Of a DNA stretch of 64,000 bases, positions 22,501-37,500 are shown one piece after another. Below the pieces are notes generated by a model. That model saw only the letters and a list, made by a program, of their open reading frames with translations, did not search any database and had not been told where the DNA came from. Location: assembly GCA_022829145.1 (NCBI GenBank), contig CM040747.1, forward strand, positions 41,596,613 through 41,660,612. Reading direction: 5' to 3'. Each line of letters starts with the position of its first letter. The first letter of the stretch is position 1. The DNA is from Albula goreensis. Taxonomy: Eukaryota > Chordata > Actinopteri > Albuliformes > Albulidae. Position numbers and translations under genes: made by a program.

Positions 22501-25500
22501 GTAAAAACAAATATGCAATGTCTGTATTGACTTTTTGGGTCTAGCAGAAAGAGCAGGGTCACCTGTACCCAGCTGTCTTAGAGCTGCAGGAAGAGGATGA
22601 CGTTAAGACTTTCTCAGGATGGTGGAAATTTACCATCATCTCAGGATGGTTGTAGATGGTTGTTTGTGGTTTAGTGAAAATGTTTTAGCTCTGATTCAGC
22701 CTGCTTGAATCCAGTGGCATCATACCTCACGCCCTCCTTCAGCATGTTAGATCGATTCAAGTGACCCACACCCTATGTTTTTGTGAGGCCCTGTTTGGGC
22801 TGGCTCAGTTTGAAGCCTGGAGTAGAGCTATCGTCAGTAGACCTGTGCTGTGTAGTATGAGAACGAAATGCATTTCTGCCAGTCAACTAGCTGATGCTGA
22901 AGCCGACACATTACAGGGCCGACACATCGCATGGGCAAAAGGTTCACAGTGTGGGGCTGAGAACATAATTTTAGAAAACACCCTCACTCCCTGTTGGATG
23001 AGGCATGGGCAGGAAGGAGTTCCTTTAAGAACTCTTAATCATGAAATGGGGTTGTAGCATTATGAGCAAAGCCATCAATGTATTTCATGTCTTACACACA
23101 CCATACATATCCACACAAGCACATTAACACCATTGATGATATTGTGGTGGATCGTTTAGTCCAAACAATAGAGAACACTGCCAGTATTCTATGCTCTCTC
23201 AACTCTGCTACTCTCTCAAAAATTCTACATGGTAGTTTCATGCAACCTACCAGTAGAGTTTCATGTTCGTGTAATGCTAGTTACCGATTTTGGTTCTGTG
23301 CTAATTATTAGTACTCTTGCAGCAGTTGCTAATACAGTGCCACAGAGTAGTAAATGTAAGCATAGTGTTTGCTGTTGTTAATTATGAAACCACATTAACA
23401 CAGGAGCATGGTATAAAGGATCTTGCAGCTATTAGCTTTACTGCTAATCTACCTCTCTTTCATACATTGTGGAGACAAATATAGGGACACGTCTTGTATT
23501 TACTTATACAGTATAACAACATCACAGTTAAACCATTCATTTCACAGAAGTATGGTAAAGATATTTAATGCTGTAATGTTCAGCTTGTTAGCTCGCCACT
23601 TAGCTTGGTAGGTGTTTGGTGATAAAGAATGAAAGTCTATCACTCTGTGCAAGTAAGATCCACCCATCCATGGTCTAGGGATGAAACAGGCCTTCCTCTT
23701 GTGGAAATCTGTGGGTAAATCTGTAATGATAAACCAGTGAGCTGAACTGGCTGTTGGGTAGCTAAATACTGAGGATACTGCATCACCCCCTTTAACAATT
23801 TATTTCATTCTATTTTAGAGAAAACAGAAGGAAAATACATGGTTCACCAGCTGGCTATGTGTTTTTCCTGCTTTGCTAACATCACCTCCTTTCCCCTGCA
23901 GAGTGTACAGCATCCTATAATATTTAAGCAGGGTCTGGCTGCAGCCACTCCAGACCTCGGCACACAGGCCCCTCCTCAGAGAGGCCCTGCTGCATGTGGA
24001 GCCCTGCATCGGCTTGCTCAGGGGCAGGTGGCTCTCTCCTGCACACACCAGAGAAGGTGTACAACATCTTTCTGGCCTGCAGGGTTCTGTGTTATATCAC
24101 ACAGTAAAACTGTCAAGACTCAGAGGGACCCAAGCACAGACGGAGATACGTAATAAACAGGAGTTTATTGAGCAGCCAAAGCACAGTCCACAAATCCAAA
24201 AATCAAAGTCGTTAATCAGGCAGAGGTCAAAACCAGAGAGACTCGGCAAAAGTACAAAAACACAATCCAGGGTGGTAGTCAAAAACAGGCAAAGAGTTCG
24301 TAAACAGGCAGGCTCAGCCTGGTACAAAATCACAAGGCAAGGAATCTAAACCAAAAAACGGACAGGGTAACAACAGGCAGGCAGATCAGGAACAGAAAGG
24401 CTCGTAGCGCAACAGGTAACAACACTGAGACAAACTCACAACAAACAAAAGACAAGGCAGGGTATAAATACACAGACTAACAGGCAATGAGACACAGATG
24501 TACCAGCAGGGCAGGTGAAACACATGATAATCAACAGAGTAGGGAACAAGGTGGGCAAGGGAAAACAGAATGAAAACAAAAGCACATGGACAGGGAATGG
24601 AAAACAAAAACACGGAAACAATCGAACAAAACCGACAGAAACAGAAACAATAATCCAGATCACCCCACATTACTGACAAAACAGGGTGCTATTTTAGGAC
24701 CATTTGCTCCTGAAAAAGCCCAACAAACCCCCCAACCCCGTGGGTGTACCTGGTTTTTACAAGACAGAGGTCTAATGATTGAGCTTCTCTAAAACATTTT
24801 AATGCACTCTTCTTTTTTCCTTAATTGACTGTTTCTTTCTGTCATATCTCTGATTCCTCACAAACCTCTTTGCAGGGTCCAGCAATCAGCAGAGTCCAGC
24901 TGTCTGGAACAGAAGAGTCCAGAGAGGAGAGAGCAGTGTATGGATGTAAATCTCACAAAAAAGGTGTGATATCTCTTTAAATTATCTATATATTAATCAT
25001 TATAGCATTTGGCTTTGAGAATACTCTTTATTTCACCTCTCTTTTCATGCTCATAACTATTAGAATGACTAACCTCTCACTCTGATGTGGTGTAATTGCA
25101 CACATTCAAAGGAAGTGCTCTGCTAAAAACCACTAATTCTAATGAATCACAATCTCACACAGATTATAGTAAAGGCACATGTTTGTTAAGGGACTCAAAC
25201 TCCCAGCAGCACTGTTACTGGCTATGGCAGGAAGTCCACATTGGTAATGTTACAGCTGTTATGGGACTCAAACTCCCAGCAGCACTGTTACTGGCTGTGG
25301 CAGGAATTCCACATTGGTGATGTAACAGCTGTTATGGGACTCAAACACCCAGCAGCATTGTTACTGGCTATGGCCAAGACAATTACTTAGAGATTGCAAA
25401 CCCCTATCACAGACAAGACACACCTACTACAATCTCTACTAGCACAGGGTTTAGTGCAAGGGACACACGCAAAGGGTGTAGGGTCCAGGGAACACACAGG

Positions 25501-28500
25501 CTGTAGGGTGCGGGATATAATACTCACAGGGTGTAAGATACAGGGAAAACACTTGCAGGGTGTAGGATGCAGGGAACACACTCACAGGGTGTAGGGTGCA
25601 GGGTGCATGGAACACACAGGCTGTAGGGTGCAGGGAACACACTCACAGGGTGTAGGGTGCAGGGAACACACAGGCTGTAGGGTGCAGAGAACACTCTCAC
25701 AGGATGTAGGGTGCAGGGAACACACAGGCTGTAGGGTGCAGAGAACACACTCACAGGCTGTAGGGTGCAGGGAACACACTCATAGGGTGTAAGTTGCAGG
25801 GAACACACTCACAGGGTGTAAGGTGCAGGGAACACACTCACAGGGTGCAGGGAACACACTCACAGGCTGTAGGGTGCAGGGAACACACTCATAGGGTGTA
25901 AGATGCAGGGAACGCACTCACAGGCTGTAGGGTGCAGGGAACACACTCGTAGAGTGTAAGATGCAGGGAACACACTCGCAGGGTGTAAGGTGCAGGGAAC
26001 ACACTCACAGGGTGTAGGAAACACAATCACAGGGTGTAGGTTACAGGGAACACTCTCCTCGTTTGGAGCACAATACAAGAATAAACACAGAGCTGGAATG
26101 TGGTTTCAGCCAATCATCCAGGACCAGATTCATCCCTTTTATCATAAGCATTTTAAATGTTACTTTAGCCTTTTCTGGGGCATAAAAAATTCCTGGGACT
26201 GAAAAATGGCGAGCATTTGGCAACCTAAGAATCTGCAGCGGACATGGAGAGCACAGTTTGTCTTGCATAATGATATGCAGCAGTCTATTTATCCAGATTC
26301 ACAAAATGATTCAATTACTCTCAGGGAAAGCATGATTAATTTGAACTACTGCCTCTACAAAGTCATCAATCAAAAGCAAAAGCTGAACTTCAAAGAACTG
26401 GAGTGAATTAATGCACATCTCTTTATGTGTTTATTTCAGTCACTCTGATACAGCACACCTCCTTATGTGTTTATTTCAGTCACTCTGATACAGCACACCT
26501 CTTCATGTGTTTATTTCAGTCTCTCTGATACAGCACACCTCTTCATGTGTTTATTTCAGTCTCTCTGATACAGCACACCTCTTCATGGGTTTATTTCAGT
26601 CTCTCTGATACAGCACACCTCTTCATGTGTTTATTTCAGTCAGTCTGATACAGCACACCCCTTCATGTGTTTATTTCAGTCTCTCTGATACAGCACACCG
26701 CTTCATGTGTTATTTCAGTCTCTCTGATACAGCACACCTCTTCATGTGTTTATTTCAGTCACTCTGATACAACACACCTCTTCATGTGTTTATTTCAGTC
26801 TCTCTGATACAGCACACCTCTTCATGTGTTTATTTCAGTCTCTCTGATACAGCACACCTCTTCATGTGTTTATTTCAGTCTCTCTGATACAGCACACCTC
26901 TTCATGTGTTTATTTCAGTCTCTCTGATACAGCAAACCTCTTCATGTGTTTATTTCAGTCTCTCTGATACAGCACACCTCTTCATGTGTTTATTTCAGTC
27001 TCTCTGATACAGCAAACCTCTTCATGTGTTTATTTCAGTCTCTCTGATACAGCACACCTCTTCATGTGTTTATTTCAGTTGCTCCAGCGCACTCTGATGA
27101 AGTTGAAGAAGGAGGAGTTGAAACAGTTTCAGAGCCATCTGAGTCAGTATTACCCAGAATGCACTGAGAGACAACAGGAGGACCTTGAGGCCCTGCATGT
27201 AGTTGAGAAGATGCTGGAGACCTGTGGCAGTGAGAGATCTCTGAAGATCACACTCCACATCCTGAGGACCATAAAGCAGAAGGATCTCGCTGACTCACTG
27301 TAGAGAGATGAGGAGAAGAGTAAGACACTATTTTGTGTAAATCAGTCATTAATATATCCGTATTAGCAATTGCAAACAAGCCACTAAAGAGTGAATGTGT
27401 TTGTGCTGTGACTATTCCTTAGTAAACCTGGCCCTGAGAGAGATGGGTCCTTATGTAAGGATATAAATGTTGGAAAAAGCTCATTAATGCAGATTTAAAA
27501 AGCTGTGGCAGAATCAGTTTAGCAGTTTAATGTCTGAAAGAGAAGCAGACAGAGCAAAGTACTGATTTAAAGCTTGATCATACACTGACCAATCAGGATG
27601 TTTTCCACATTCCCTTTAAGTGAGTGGATGCATCACACATCCTTATTTTTCCATGTTTGTTTGTGCAGGTTTTCTGCCTCTACTTTTCTGTATCTCTTAT
27701 TCCCTTAGTGTGGTGTCAAATGAGCACCACAGGCAGGTGCAGTTCTTCATAAAGTGGCTGTAGTGCTCATTTAACACCAGAATAATGGATATGGTAAAAT
27801 AATAGTAAGAGAGCACATGCCAGACAACACAGAAAAATATGACTGTGCCAAACAGACCGTATTTTAGTGTTCTGTTCCAACATCTGAAAAGCATTTTCAG
27901 CATTTCAGCATCACAAGAATAATACATCATTCCACCAACAGCCACCAAATGAAACCCAATTTATGATACTATTACTGCTAATAAGATATTAGAATTGTGT
28001 GATCTTAACATATATAGAAAAAGTTCTAAACTGAGTGGCCATCTGCACCAGGTTGTGAAGCTGCCTATACAGTTTAGAGCAGATATACCTGATTATTTAT
28101 ACTGCTATGATGGGTTTATATTTAAATGGATCTAGTATTATCTGTCTGTACATGTTCACTTTATCTCATAGATTCACTTCATCTCTTAATCTCATTTCAC
28201 GTTGGTAAGACCTTACGCTCTATCGTTCCCCTACTCTGGTGAGTCTTCATGAACAAGGCAGAATCTATTTCTGTTCACCATTTGTGCAGATTGTTGGAGT
28301 GATGTGTAACACACTGTGTGACAGACTTGTGTAAAGTATTGTGTCAAGGGGAAAGGTTTATGACAATTTTTTCAACTGATTATTTTTTTTAATGTAAGTA
28401 AATTATGTGTCATATTTCCTCTTCTCAGAAAAACTCACAAGAGCCCAAAAGACTCTGAAATCTGATCTGAAGAAGAAGTTTGAATGCATATTTGAAGGTT

Positions 28501-31500
28501 TGGTACAGCAGGGCCACCCAGCCCCCCTCAATGAGATCTATACAGAGCTCTACATCACAGAGGGGGGAGGTGGGGGGGTCAATAATGAACATGAGGTCAG
28601 ACAGATTGAGGCAGCATCCAAGAGACAAACCACACAGGAGACTGCAATCCTCTGCAATGACATCTTTAAACCTTTACCTGGACAGGAGAAACACATCAGA
28701 ACTGTGCTTACAAAGGGCATCGCTGGCATTGGGAAAACTGTCTCTGTGCAGAAGTTCATTCTGGACTGGGCAGAAGGAAAAGCCAATCAGGACATTAATT
28801 TAATCTTCAATCTTCCTTTCCGAGACCTGAACTTAAAGAAGGAGAGAGAATTCAGTCTGATGCAACTCCTCCAGCACTACTTTCCACAGCTGAAAGACAT
28901 TGAAAGTGTTGAACATGAAGTCAAAGTTGTGTTCATCTTTGATGGTCTGGATGAGTGTCGACTTCCTGTAAATTTTCAGAAAAATAAGATCTGCCGTAAT
29001 GTAACAGAGTCAGCATCAGTGGACGTGCTGCTGACCAACCTCATTAAGGGGTATCTGCTTCCCTCTGCTCTCCTCTGGATCACCTCCCGACCAGCAGCAG
29101 CCAATCAGATCCCTCCTGAGTGTGTCCACCAGGTGACAGAGGTACGAGGGTTCAATGATCCACAGAAGGAGGAGTACTTCAGGAAGAGAATCAGAGATCA
29201 GAACCTGGCCAGCAGAATTATCTCACACATAAAGTCATCCAGGAGTCTCTACATCATGTGTCACATTCCAGTCTTCTGCTGGATTTCTGCTACAGTTCTG
29301 GAGACATTGTTGGGTAAAGCAGACAGTGGAGAACTGCCCAGAACTCTGACTGAAATGTACACACACTTCCTGCTCATGCAGACCAATGTGAAGAATCAGA
29401 AGTATCATGGCACCAACGAGACAAACCCAAAGAAGATCTCAGCATCAGATGCAGAAATGATCCTGAAACTGGGGAAGCTGGCTTTTCTACAGCTGGAAAA
29501 GGGCAATCTGATATTCTATGAAGAGGACCTGAGAGAGAGTGGCATTGATGTCAGTGAAGCTTCAGTGTACTCTGGGGTGTGCACAGAAATCTTTAAAGAG
29601 GAGTCTGGGTTGCATCAGGAGAAAGTCTACTGCTTTGTGCATCTGAGTATTCAGGAGTTTCTGGCTGCCTTGTTTGTGTTTCATTCATGTGTAAATGAGA
29701 ACAGAAATGCACTCAGACCAGAAGAGTCAAAACCTGAGGGTGACAGAATGCAGCTGTCTGAGTTACACAGGAGTGCAGTGGATCAGGCCTTACAGAGTAA
29801 GAATGGACACCTGGACCTTTTCCTCCGATTCCTTCTGGGCCTCTCACTGGACTCCACTCAGACTCTCTTAGGAGACGTACTGAAGCAGAGAGAAAGCAGA
29901 TCAGAGAGCATCAGGAAAACAGTCCAGTACATTAAGCAGACGATCAGATTAGAGTCTTCAGCAGAGAGGACCATCAATCTGTTCCACTGTCTGAATGAAC
30001 TGAATGACAACTCTCTCGTGGAGGAAATCCAGACTTCCCTGAGATCAGGAAGACTTTCTGATAAAGAGCTGGAACCACACCAATGCTCAGCTCTGGCCTT
30101 TGTGTTACTGATGTCAGAGGAGGTCCTGGATGAGTTTGACTTGAAGACGTACAACACATCAGCAGCAGGTCATCAGAGACTGGTACCAGTAGTGAGGAAC
30201 TGCAGGAAGGCCAAGTGAGTACTGTTACATCATTCACAATGCAGACGATTGACACTGATATTTGCATAAACAACCTGTGTTCATGAATAATATTTCAGAA
30301 GATAGTATTTCTGTTCTATTTTCATATAACACATGTTTCATATAACACATATAATGCACATGTTGTAAACAAAAACCAATGGTAAAATACTGTAATCTGA
30401 ATGTGATATTACATTTGGACAACTGGCCATGTAGGACACAGACAATAAATCTACAAATTTAAATTCATTCAACAGCATTTTTGTACTTCAATCTTAAGTG
30501 TCAAACCTCACTGCACTTTAGGTCCTCCTCATCACCACAGCATCCTCTCTGAATTTGGAATTTGTGCTCTAGGTGTAGAGGTAGGGGTTGGGAGCGGGGG
30601 TGGGTTGTGAGCTCACTGCATTTCCTGCACAGCTTGGGCATGCTGCGATAGCACACCCCATCCCTGTTGTTCTCCAGTGTGCTGGTGCTGGGGATGTGGC
30701 TCACTCTGCCTACTGCAGAGGGGTGGGGTTTGACCTGGCCCAGCCAATTCCTGGCCCCTGTACAAACTCTGCCCTTTTCTAGGACCCTCCTGGTGTCTGA
30801 GTTTAACTAAACACACCATGTTACAGCACTGAGGTCCTATACGGCTTCCTTATGGTGCTGCACAGTGACCAGTTTGTTCTCCATCTCAGACAGGGGCTCA
30901 GTGGTGAAATTACTGAGGGACTCTTATCCTTCCCCTCTCTATAGAGGTTCCAGAACCTCTCCAGAGCATGAGCATTTTAAAGCTAACCTCAAAGATGTCA
31001 GTGGGGCCTGGAACCTTCACCTCCAGGGTGCATATTTACTTACACAATCATAAACAGTAAATGCAGCGATCTGACCAGCTTTCCTGTGGTCATCTTTATT
31101 ATGAAAGCCAAATAGTCCAATATTACAGTGAAAAGAATCATTCTGTCCATTGAAAATACATCATGATCCAGTGGTGTTCACTAGCTAGCATTTTATCATT
31201 ATTTCTGTCTGCATTTCCAATGGGTTTTTTTTTATGTTTTTTATCTTGACATTGAAAGACAGATACCATTTTCCTTCATTATCAGCTTATGGTTATCTTC
31301 ACATGTTTATATAAGGTATCTATCTGTATGTAGGTTTGATCTTTGAAAAATTAAACTAGCTTGTGATAATGCAGGCCAGGCAACGCTGTCAGGCACAACT
31401 TCGTAACTTGTCAGACAGTCATATTGTGCCGCCACACTTTGATGGTGATGGCAAGAATAGCATGCATGTTGGTATCTTTATTAAAGTGAATTAGTGATGA

Positions 31501-34500
31501 ATCACCCACATGCATAAATCATACATCAATAATAGCCTAATTTTATGCATGATCCAAGATGAGGAACATACAGAAAAATAGACATGCATGGCAAAAATTG
31601 CATATTGTCAATATTTGAGAGACCCCCCAAAATTTCACAAATCATGTGTTCAGGGGAGGTCATGTCTCATTAAGAGGAGCCGAGCTCCCCCTGGCTCCCT
31701 TGTAGTTCACACCCTGCCTGAATGACATGATACTGTTTAGTAAAATTACTTGCCAAGCTTTGACATTTCCATTTTTTTTTTATCAAGATACCATTTAAAT
31801 TTAGTTCAGAAATTATGTTGTTGTTCCAATTTTAAAAAGTAATTACAATATGTTCACCTTCTTCCAGCCATTTATAGGTTGACCTTATGAAACTCCTTTG
31901 GCTTAATAGATGTACTGTTGACTCACCTTGCTTTTCAAATGAGCCCATTTAGTTAAATTTTCCTCTAGTTTATAGTCACTGTTTGTACTTCAAATGCAAT
32001 ATTATTTATGATCAATTCATTTTCCTCCCTTTTTTCAGAACCTGATTTCATTGCTAGGGTTTTGTATCTCAAATTTTAGAAGGTCCCTGGTAAGATTTCT
32101 TACTTTGCTTTATCCAGACAGAATTAATACATGCTATAATTTGATATCTAGTTGGCTCAAGTCCAAAAAAGAGGTATTAGGTTTCCAGTCCACATCATAA
32201 GTACGAAAAGCTATTACAATAGTGTTCTGATCCAACAGTGGTGTTGGAACAACCACTACTTTTACAGTGTTAGGGCATAATGAATGTGATATAAACCATT
32301 GGTTGATCCTAGATTTAGATGGGCCAGTTTTATTACTCCAAGTAACCATTTGATCAGGGTTCCTGACTCTTAAAATGCTGGTTGGGTCAAACATTGACAT
32401 CATATTGGTTAAGAAGGTGTGATTACAGTTTTGTTGGGGCCTGTGAGGTCACAAATCCATATTAATTTAGGGCTGGTTTAAAATCCCCACCTAATTAAAT
32501 GTTTAGATTAGGATTGATTTCTCAGAATTCATTATGAATAGCATCTAGGAAATAATTATTTCACTTATTTTGGCTGTTAACCATAAATATTCCCAAGGAA
32601 ATAAACAATTCCAAAACTGCCCATCTGTAATGACAACTGCTAAGTCACAATGACCTGCAGGGTTAAGATAAAATAACTTACATTTATATTTTTGAAAAGT
32701 AGCCCAGTTGAGCATTGAATACTTTCAATAATCCATCAACCATCCCTTGACTGTTGGTTAGATTCTCCTATAATTTGTTTTTCCTTTTCAGATGATTTGG
32801 CCAGTTGTTTCAGACAGGCCATTTCTTACTGAGATTTCATGTTGTTCCTTCAATAATGCCAGGAGATTTTATTCATCCCAAATGAGCCTGTTATGATGCT
32901 ATATATTTTAGATATTAATCTTTAAAAATTTTTGATATACTGAGTCCATTAAAAGCTCTTCGGCTTGTTTGGATACAATGTTTTACGAGGGTTTACATTG
33001 CTTAATTAACGAGAGAGTTGTTTGACTCTGTGACCCAGAGAGTGATCAGTGAGTGAGTTGGATCGACGCTATTTCCAGTGAGGTTTGTGTGCGCAGTTCG
33101 GCGGCGTCTGGTAAATCCTGGAAGCGGATCTCCCAAAACTCGTCCACTCCACTCAAATATTGTTTTTTCCCCCACGGTTTTCTTTTCCTTGTTCATCCTT
33201 AACCAACTAAATTGTGTGACAACGTGACGCTCAGCCCAGGCTGTCGGTATCTTTTAGAAAATGCTGAACAAACCGGTTGCTGGGGGCAGCGAACTGTTGC
33301 CTTCGGAAGTCCAACACCGGGCTGTCCGTCCCCGGCAACAAGAGCGAGCTGACCGCGGAATGAGAAGCTCCGGTGTTGGGTACAAGCGGTGGAGGCAACG
33401 ACAGTCCTCTTTTCTTTCTTATTGTATTTAAACAAGCGGAGTGTATCAGCCGCACGCCACTAAACTCAGCAACCTTATAGCGAGCATTGACGAATTTAAA
33501 GACAACCAGAGTAAGGTCAGGCATGCAGTATCTGCCCAGGGAGGCCATGACACGATCAAGCTAGGAATATGTATCCTGTTTTACCACAAATGTTTTGGAA
33601 TCCACATCAATTGTAAGCTATTTTTCATCATCATTTTCCGATTGGAATGCCGGGCTTCTTTCTTTTGACGAGGAAAAGTTTGTTGGAGCTCTCAGTCCAG
33701 CAGGCTCCACTCGGACATTGTAGGCGATCACTCCAGTAATAGTGGAGTGCGCAAACTTGACTACTTGGTGGAAGTCTCTCGTCAAATGGATGTTTTAGCT
33801 AAATACTTGGCTACAGTATGAAACATTGATTTGACTGCAAGACGAATTTAAATATGATTATCAAACCTACTTTACTGCTGTCTCATATGACCATCTATGA
33901 TTGAGTTTACTTTGTAAAGGTACCAGAGTCAGACATGATGGCGCCATTTTGAGTCCCTATAGATTCACAATTGTAGCACTCTGGTAACCCCTCATCACTC
34001 CATGTGGGACACAGAAAAATATTTTACTCGCAGTTACATTTATCCTTGTTACATAAATTCGTGTTGTGGAACTTGACACAACTAGGGAAGAGACCATCAA
34101 GTCACAACTGAGGTCAACGTAGGCTATATGCCAGTAGGTTACATTATGGCGACGACAAGATTATAAAGCGAGACCTGTACAAAAACTATGTGAACTCAAA
34201 GCAAGGTTTTTACTAAAACCTGAAATTGCCAACAGCCAAGTTTATTGGCAATTAGGCTCAAACAAGCAGTGGAGCTTGCTTCTCCTGCCACAATAAGAGA
34301 CTCAACAGAGAAGCTTTTCTGCCAGAGATTGAGAGGGAGGCTATGTACCAGCTACCAAGCAAACTTATTCTGTTGGTGAGGTACGAGCTCGTTTACCCAC
34401 AAGGTATATGTTGAATATTCTGTTCTGTTTTACACCAAATTGGTGACTTAGACAGATGAAACTTTCATTTGGGTGCCATTTGTGGCTTGTGAAGCTGAGC

Positions 34501-37500
34501 GACACAAACCTGTAGTTTTGGCGTGAATGTGTCGCAGCCTGTTCTCTGTGGTGGGATGACAGTGGACTCTTTTAGTAACTGCAGCAGAGTTTAGAGAGGA
34601 GCCAAAGCATTTAGATACAGCAAAACTGTTCTGAATAAGGGCCCCAATGGATCCAGCTTTGTGTGTTATTTCATTTCTGGTTTTATGCAACCGGTTAAAG
34701 CTACAGCTGTGTTGATATTCTTGTAAAACGGGAGTATTATTGTTCTAGAAGTTCATTATTTTCAGTTTCACCAAAGACAAGTAAACACAACAAAAGATGG
34801 GAAAATGATGCACAGCCAAAATATTTACAATCACAAGAGTTTGATGATTCAGATCTTGTGTAAAATTTTATTTCAAATGATATAGGGTAACACAGAATTT
34901 ACTGGCACACAGCATAAGGTTGTATATTTTTGAATCAGGTGATACATTGGTACAGTGCCACAGAATGAATTTATGCTAGATATATGACATTGCCAGTGAG
35001 AGATTAATCATACTTCAAAATGTGGGTATTTATACAGACTATACTGAAGTATCAAAGGCTTTCCAGGTACTGGGAAAAATCACTCAATTCCAAAGAATTA
35101 CTGAGCACTTTCCATCCAGCATCTTATGAGAGTTTGAGGATAAGGAGACTGTGATACCTTTGGATGCTGAGCACATTGACCCACAACCTGGTAAATGCTG
35201 GACTGTGATGCCAGTACAGGAGCAGGAGATGTCAGGGCCAGTTGAAGGCAGCAATGTGAACACAGAATTTGGAAATACTTAGATTTCATGCCAGTTTGTC
35301 ATTGTTGTTTGTACAACTAAAGACTGTAAGGACCACACATTGAAAATGAGCTTGTCTAGCTGTTGCAACTTTGGTTGTGAATCAGTGCATTGTTAGTTTT
35401 TCAAAGAAAAAAGATGAACATGGTCTAAGATGCATAAAGTGCAATAAAATAATTTTTTATTGTTTTATTGTTTCCTGAGTTAGATAATTGTGATTAATAA
35501 TTGTAATCACAATATTTTGCAAAATAATTGGGATTATATTTTAACCATAATCATTCAGATCTGAAGTTCAGGCCAGTAAATTGAACAGAAGCACCTGTGA
35601 ATGTTCTGAAATGCAGACCTAATTATAAACAAGTTCTGAAACTGACTGATGCCTGAAAACAGGGAAAGCAGACTGTTGTAGCCAAGAGTATTGATTGCTT
35701 TTTGGTTCTGTTATTTTGTTTTTAATCTTTTTCAGGGAATGGCAGGTAAGTATCAGAGAGTAAACATTTTTGTTTCTTATCTGAACTCTTTCATTGTGTT
35801 TAACATCAAAAAAGTTATGTCCACTGTTTTGACCCTGGTGTTCCTACATTGGGGTTTTTTGGTAAAATTCATAAAACCAATCACCATCAAAACAGACACG
35901 CTGCGCTGCTGATCAGATGTGAACTAAATACCCCCTTGCCTTCCTGCGAATACTCCTGTGAACCTTTAGCTGTGTGATAATGTTTGCTTTTTTACTCTCA
36001 TTGGAAAGAAATACAAACTTCTCACAGCTTGTCAATCTAACTCACTATTCACTCTAAAGGCTGGAATTTGCTTTAATAATGAAATACAGTATAAAAGGAT
36101 CTGATAACTCCATCCTTAGCCCTGCTGTCCATACTTGGCTCAGGGGCATGAGTAGGGCCATGAGTGAGGCTTAAAGCCCGGAGTTAGCCTGAAAAAGACT
36201 GTGGAAAAGGTAGCTGGGCCATTAGCCCCAAATTCTGACAGAAGTGAATAGAGGAAAAGAGGCTATTTGGGTCAGAACCACAGCTGTAGAACTGTCAGAC
36301 TTGAGCAGGACATCTTATTCTCAGGTGTAAAGTGCTGCAGTTGGAGAGTGTAGCACAGACATCTTCCTCAGAGCATTGTAGATCTTACAATCCTCAATAT
36401 CACTCTTTATCAGTGAGCACTATCAATACTACATTTAAAATATTAAGTGTTAAATATTAACACATCACCTCTTTCTTTCAGATTGGGCAGCTGTGGTCTT
36501 ACAGAGGAGTCCTGTGAAATTGTGGCCTCAGCTCTCCAGTCATCAAACTCACCCCTGAGAGAGCTGGACCTCAGCTACAATAACCTGGGAGAGTCAGGAG
36601 TGAAGCTGCTCTGTGCTGGACTGAAGAGTCCAAACTGTAAACTACAGACACTGGGGTGAGTAGTGCTGTGTACTTTGTGACTTTTAGTAAATAGTTAGTG
36701 ATTATGGCTCCATACAGAGAAACGTTAAACTTCTCTTCTCTCTGGCTGATTTTAATTGAAGCAGAGCTGGTCTGAAATATGTCATAGTTAGTATTGTAAG
36801 TTATTTGGTTTGTTAGTTTCATGGCCAGCTGACTGAGAGGACTTCTGTTGGGGCTTAGCTCTTGGGATAGGAAGGCCTTTTTTGGAGGGAATTTGGTTTG
36901 CTGGTTTTTAGATCCAGAATTTTAATGCTCATTTCTGAATGTTAATAATCAAAGGGTAACGGCTTAATTCTGCCCTGCATGCATTGTTTGGTGTGTTTCA
37001 GTGGACTTTGAGTATATTTTTGTAAAATTCAGCATGCAGGATTTCCACTGGGTTTTTGTCCCATTGTGAGAACCAGTTTTTTATAGGTAATTTAATATTG
37101 TAAAATGTTCTTTACACCAATGTGTAAAGGTATGTGTAATTTGTGGTATGTTCCAATACAGTGTTGCAGAAAGTGAAACTGTATCTGCTTTTCTGAGACT
37201 TGGCCTTTTTCTAGAATATCATTATTTTGGTCTTTTTTAAGTTTACTGCCAGGGCCCAGGACTGGCAGAATTTTTCTAAGATGGCCAGGTTCTGCTGTAG
37301 CCCTTGCTCTGTGGGCGACAGCAGAACCAGGTCATCTGCAAATAATAAAAATGTAATTTCTGTGTCATGTCGAGTAAGTCCAGGAGCTGCAGAATGTTCC
37401 AACATTGTGTCCAATTCATGAATGTAAATGTTAAATAACGTTGGACTCAAGCTGCAACCCTGTCTCACCCCATGACCCTGAGTGAAGAATTCTGTTTTTT

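Noticed and set aside
22761-23311. Possible retroviral-type gene after the minisatellite
   Set aside because: Two short frames without protease, RT or integrase motifs or linked LTRs; not enough support.
24386-24679. 97-residue minus-strand open frame rich in Phe, Cys and Leu
   Set aside because: Chance frame in the T-rich solo LTR.
25387-26078. Overlapping open frames on both strands rich in CSLHPT or CREHTGC repeats
   Set aside because: Products of the 25-29-bp minisatellite; no splice context or protein family.
14571-27060. CRISPR-like appearance of regular repeats
   Set aside because: Units are contiguous tandem copies with no unique spacers and the genome is a vertebrate; these are minisatellites.
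28407-28428. ATG at 28407 as start of the NACHT protein
   Set aside because: It lies in the pyrimidine tract just before a good acceptor with matching phase; only a rescue start would use it.
29858-30273. Minus-strand open frames across the NACHT exon end
   Set aside because: Shadows of the coding strand, which has the domain motifs and splice sites.
33030-33440. Possible CpG-island promoter inside the NLR intron
   Set aside because: GC-richer and with several CpGs, but no conserved core-promoter layout or downstream exon seen.
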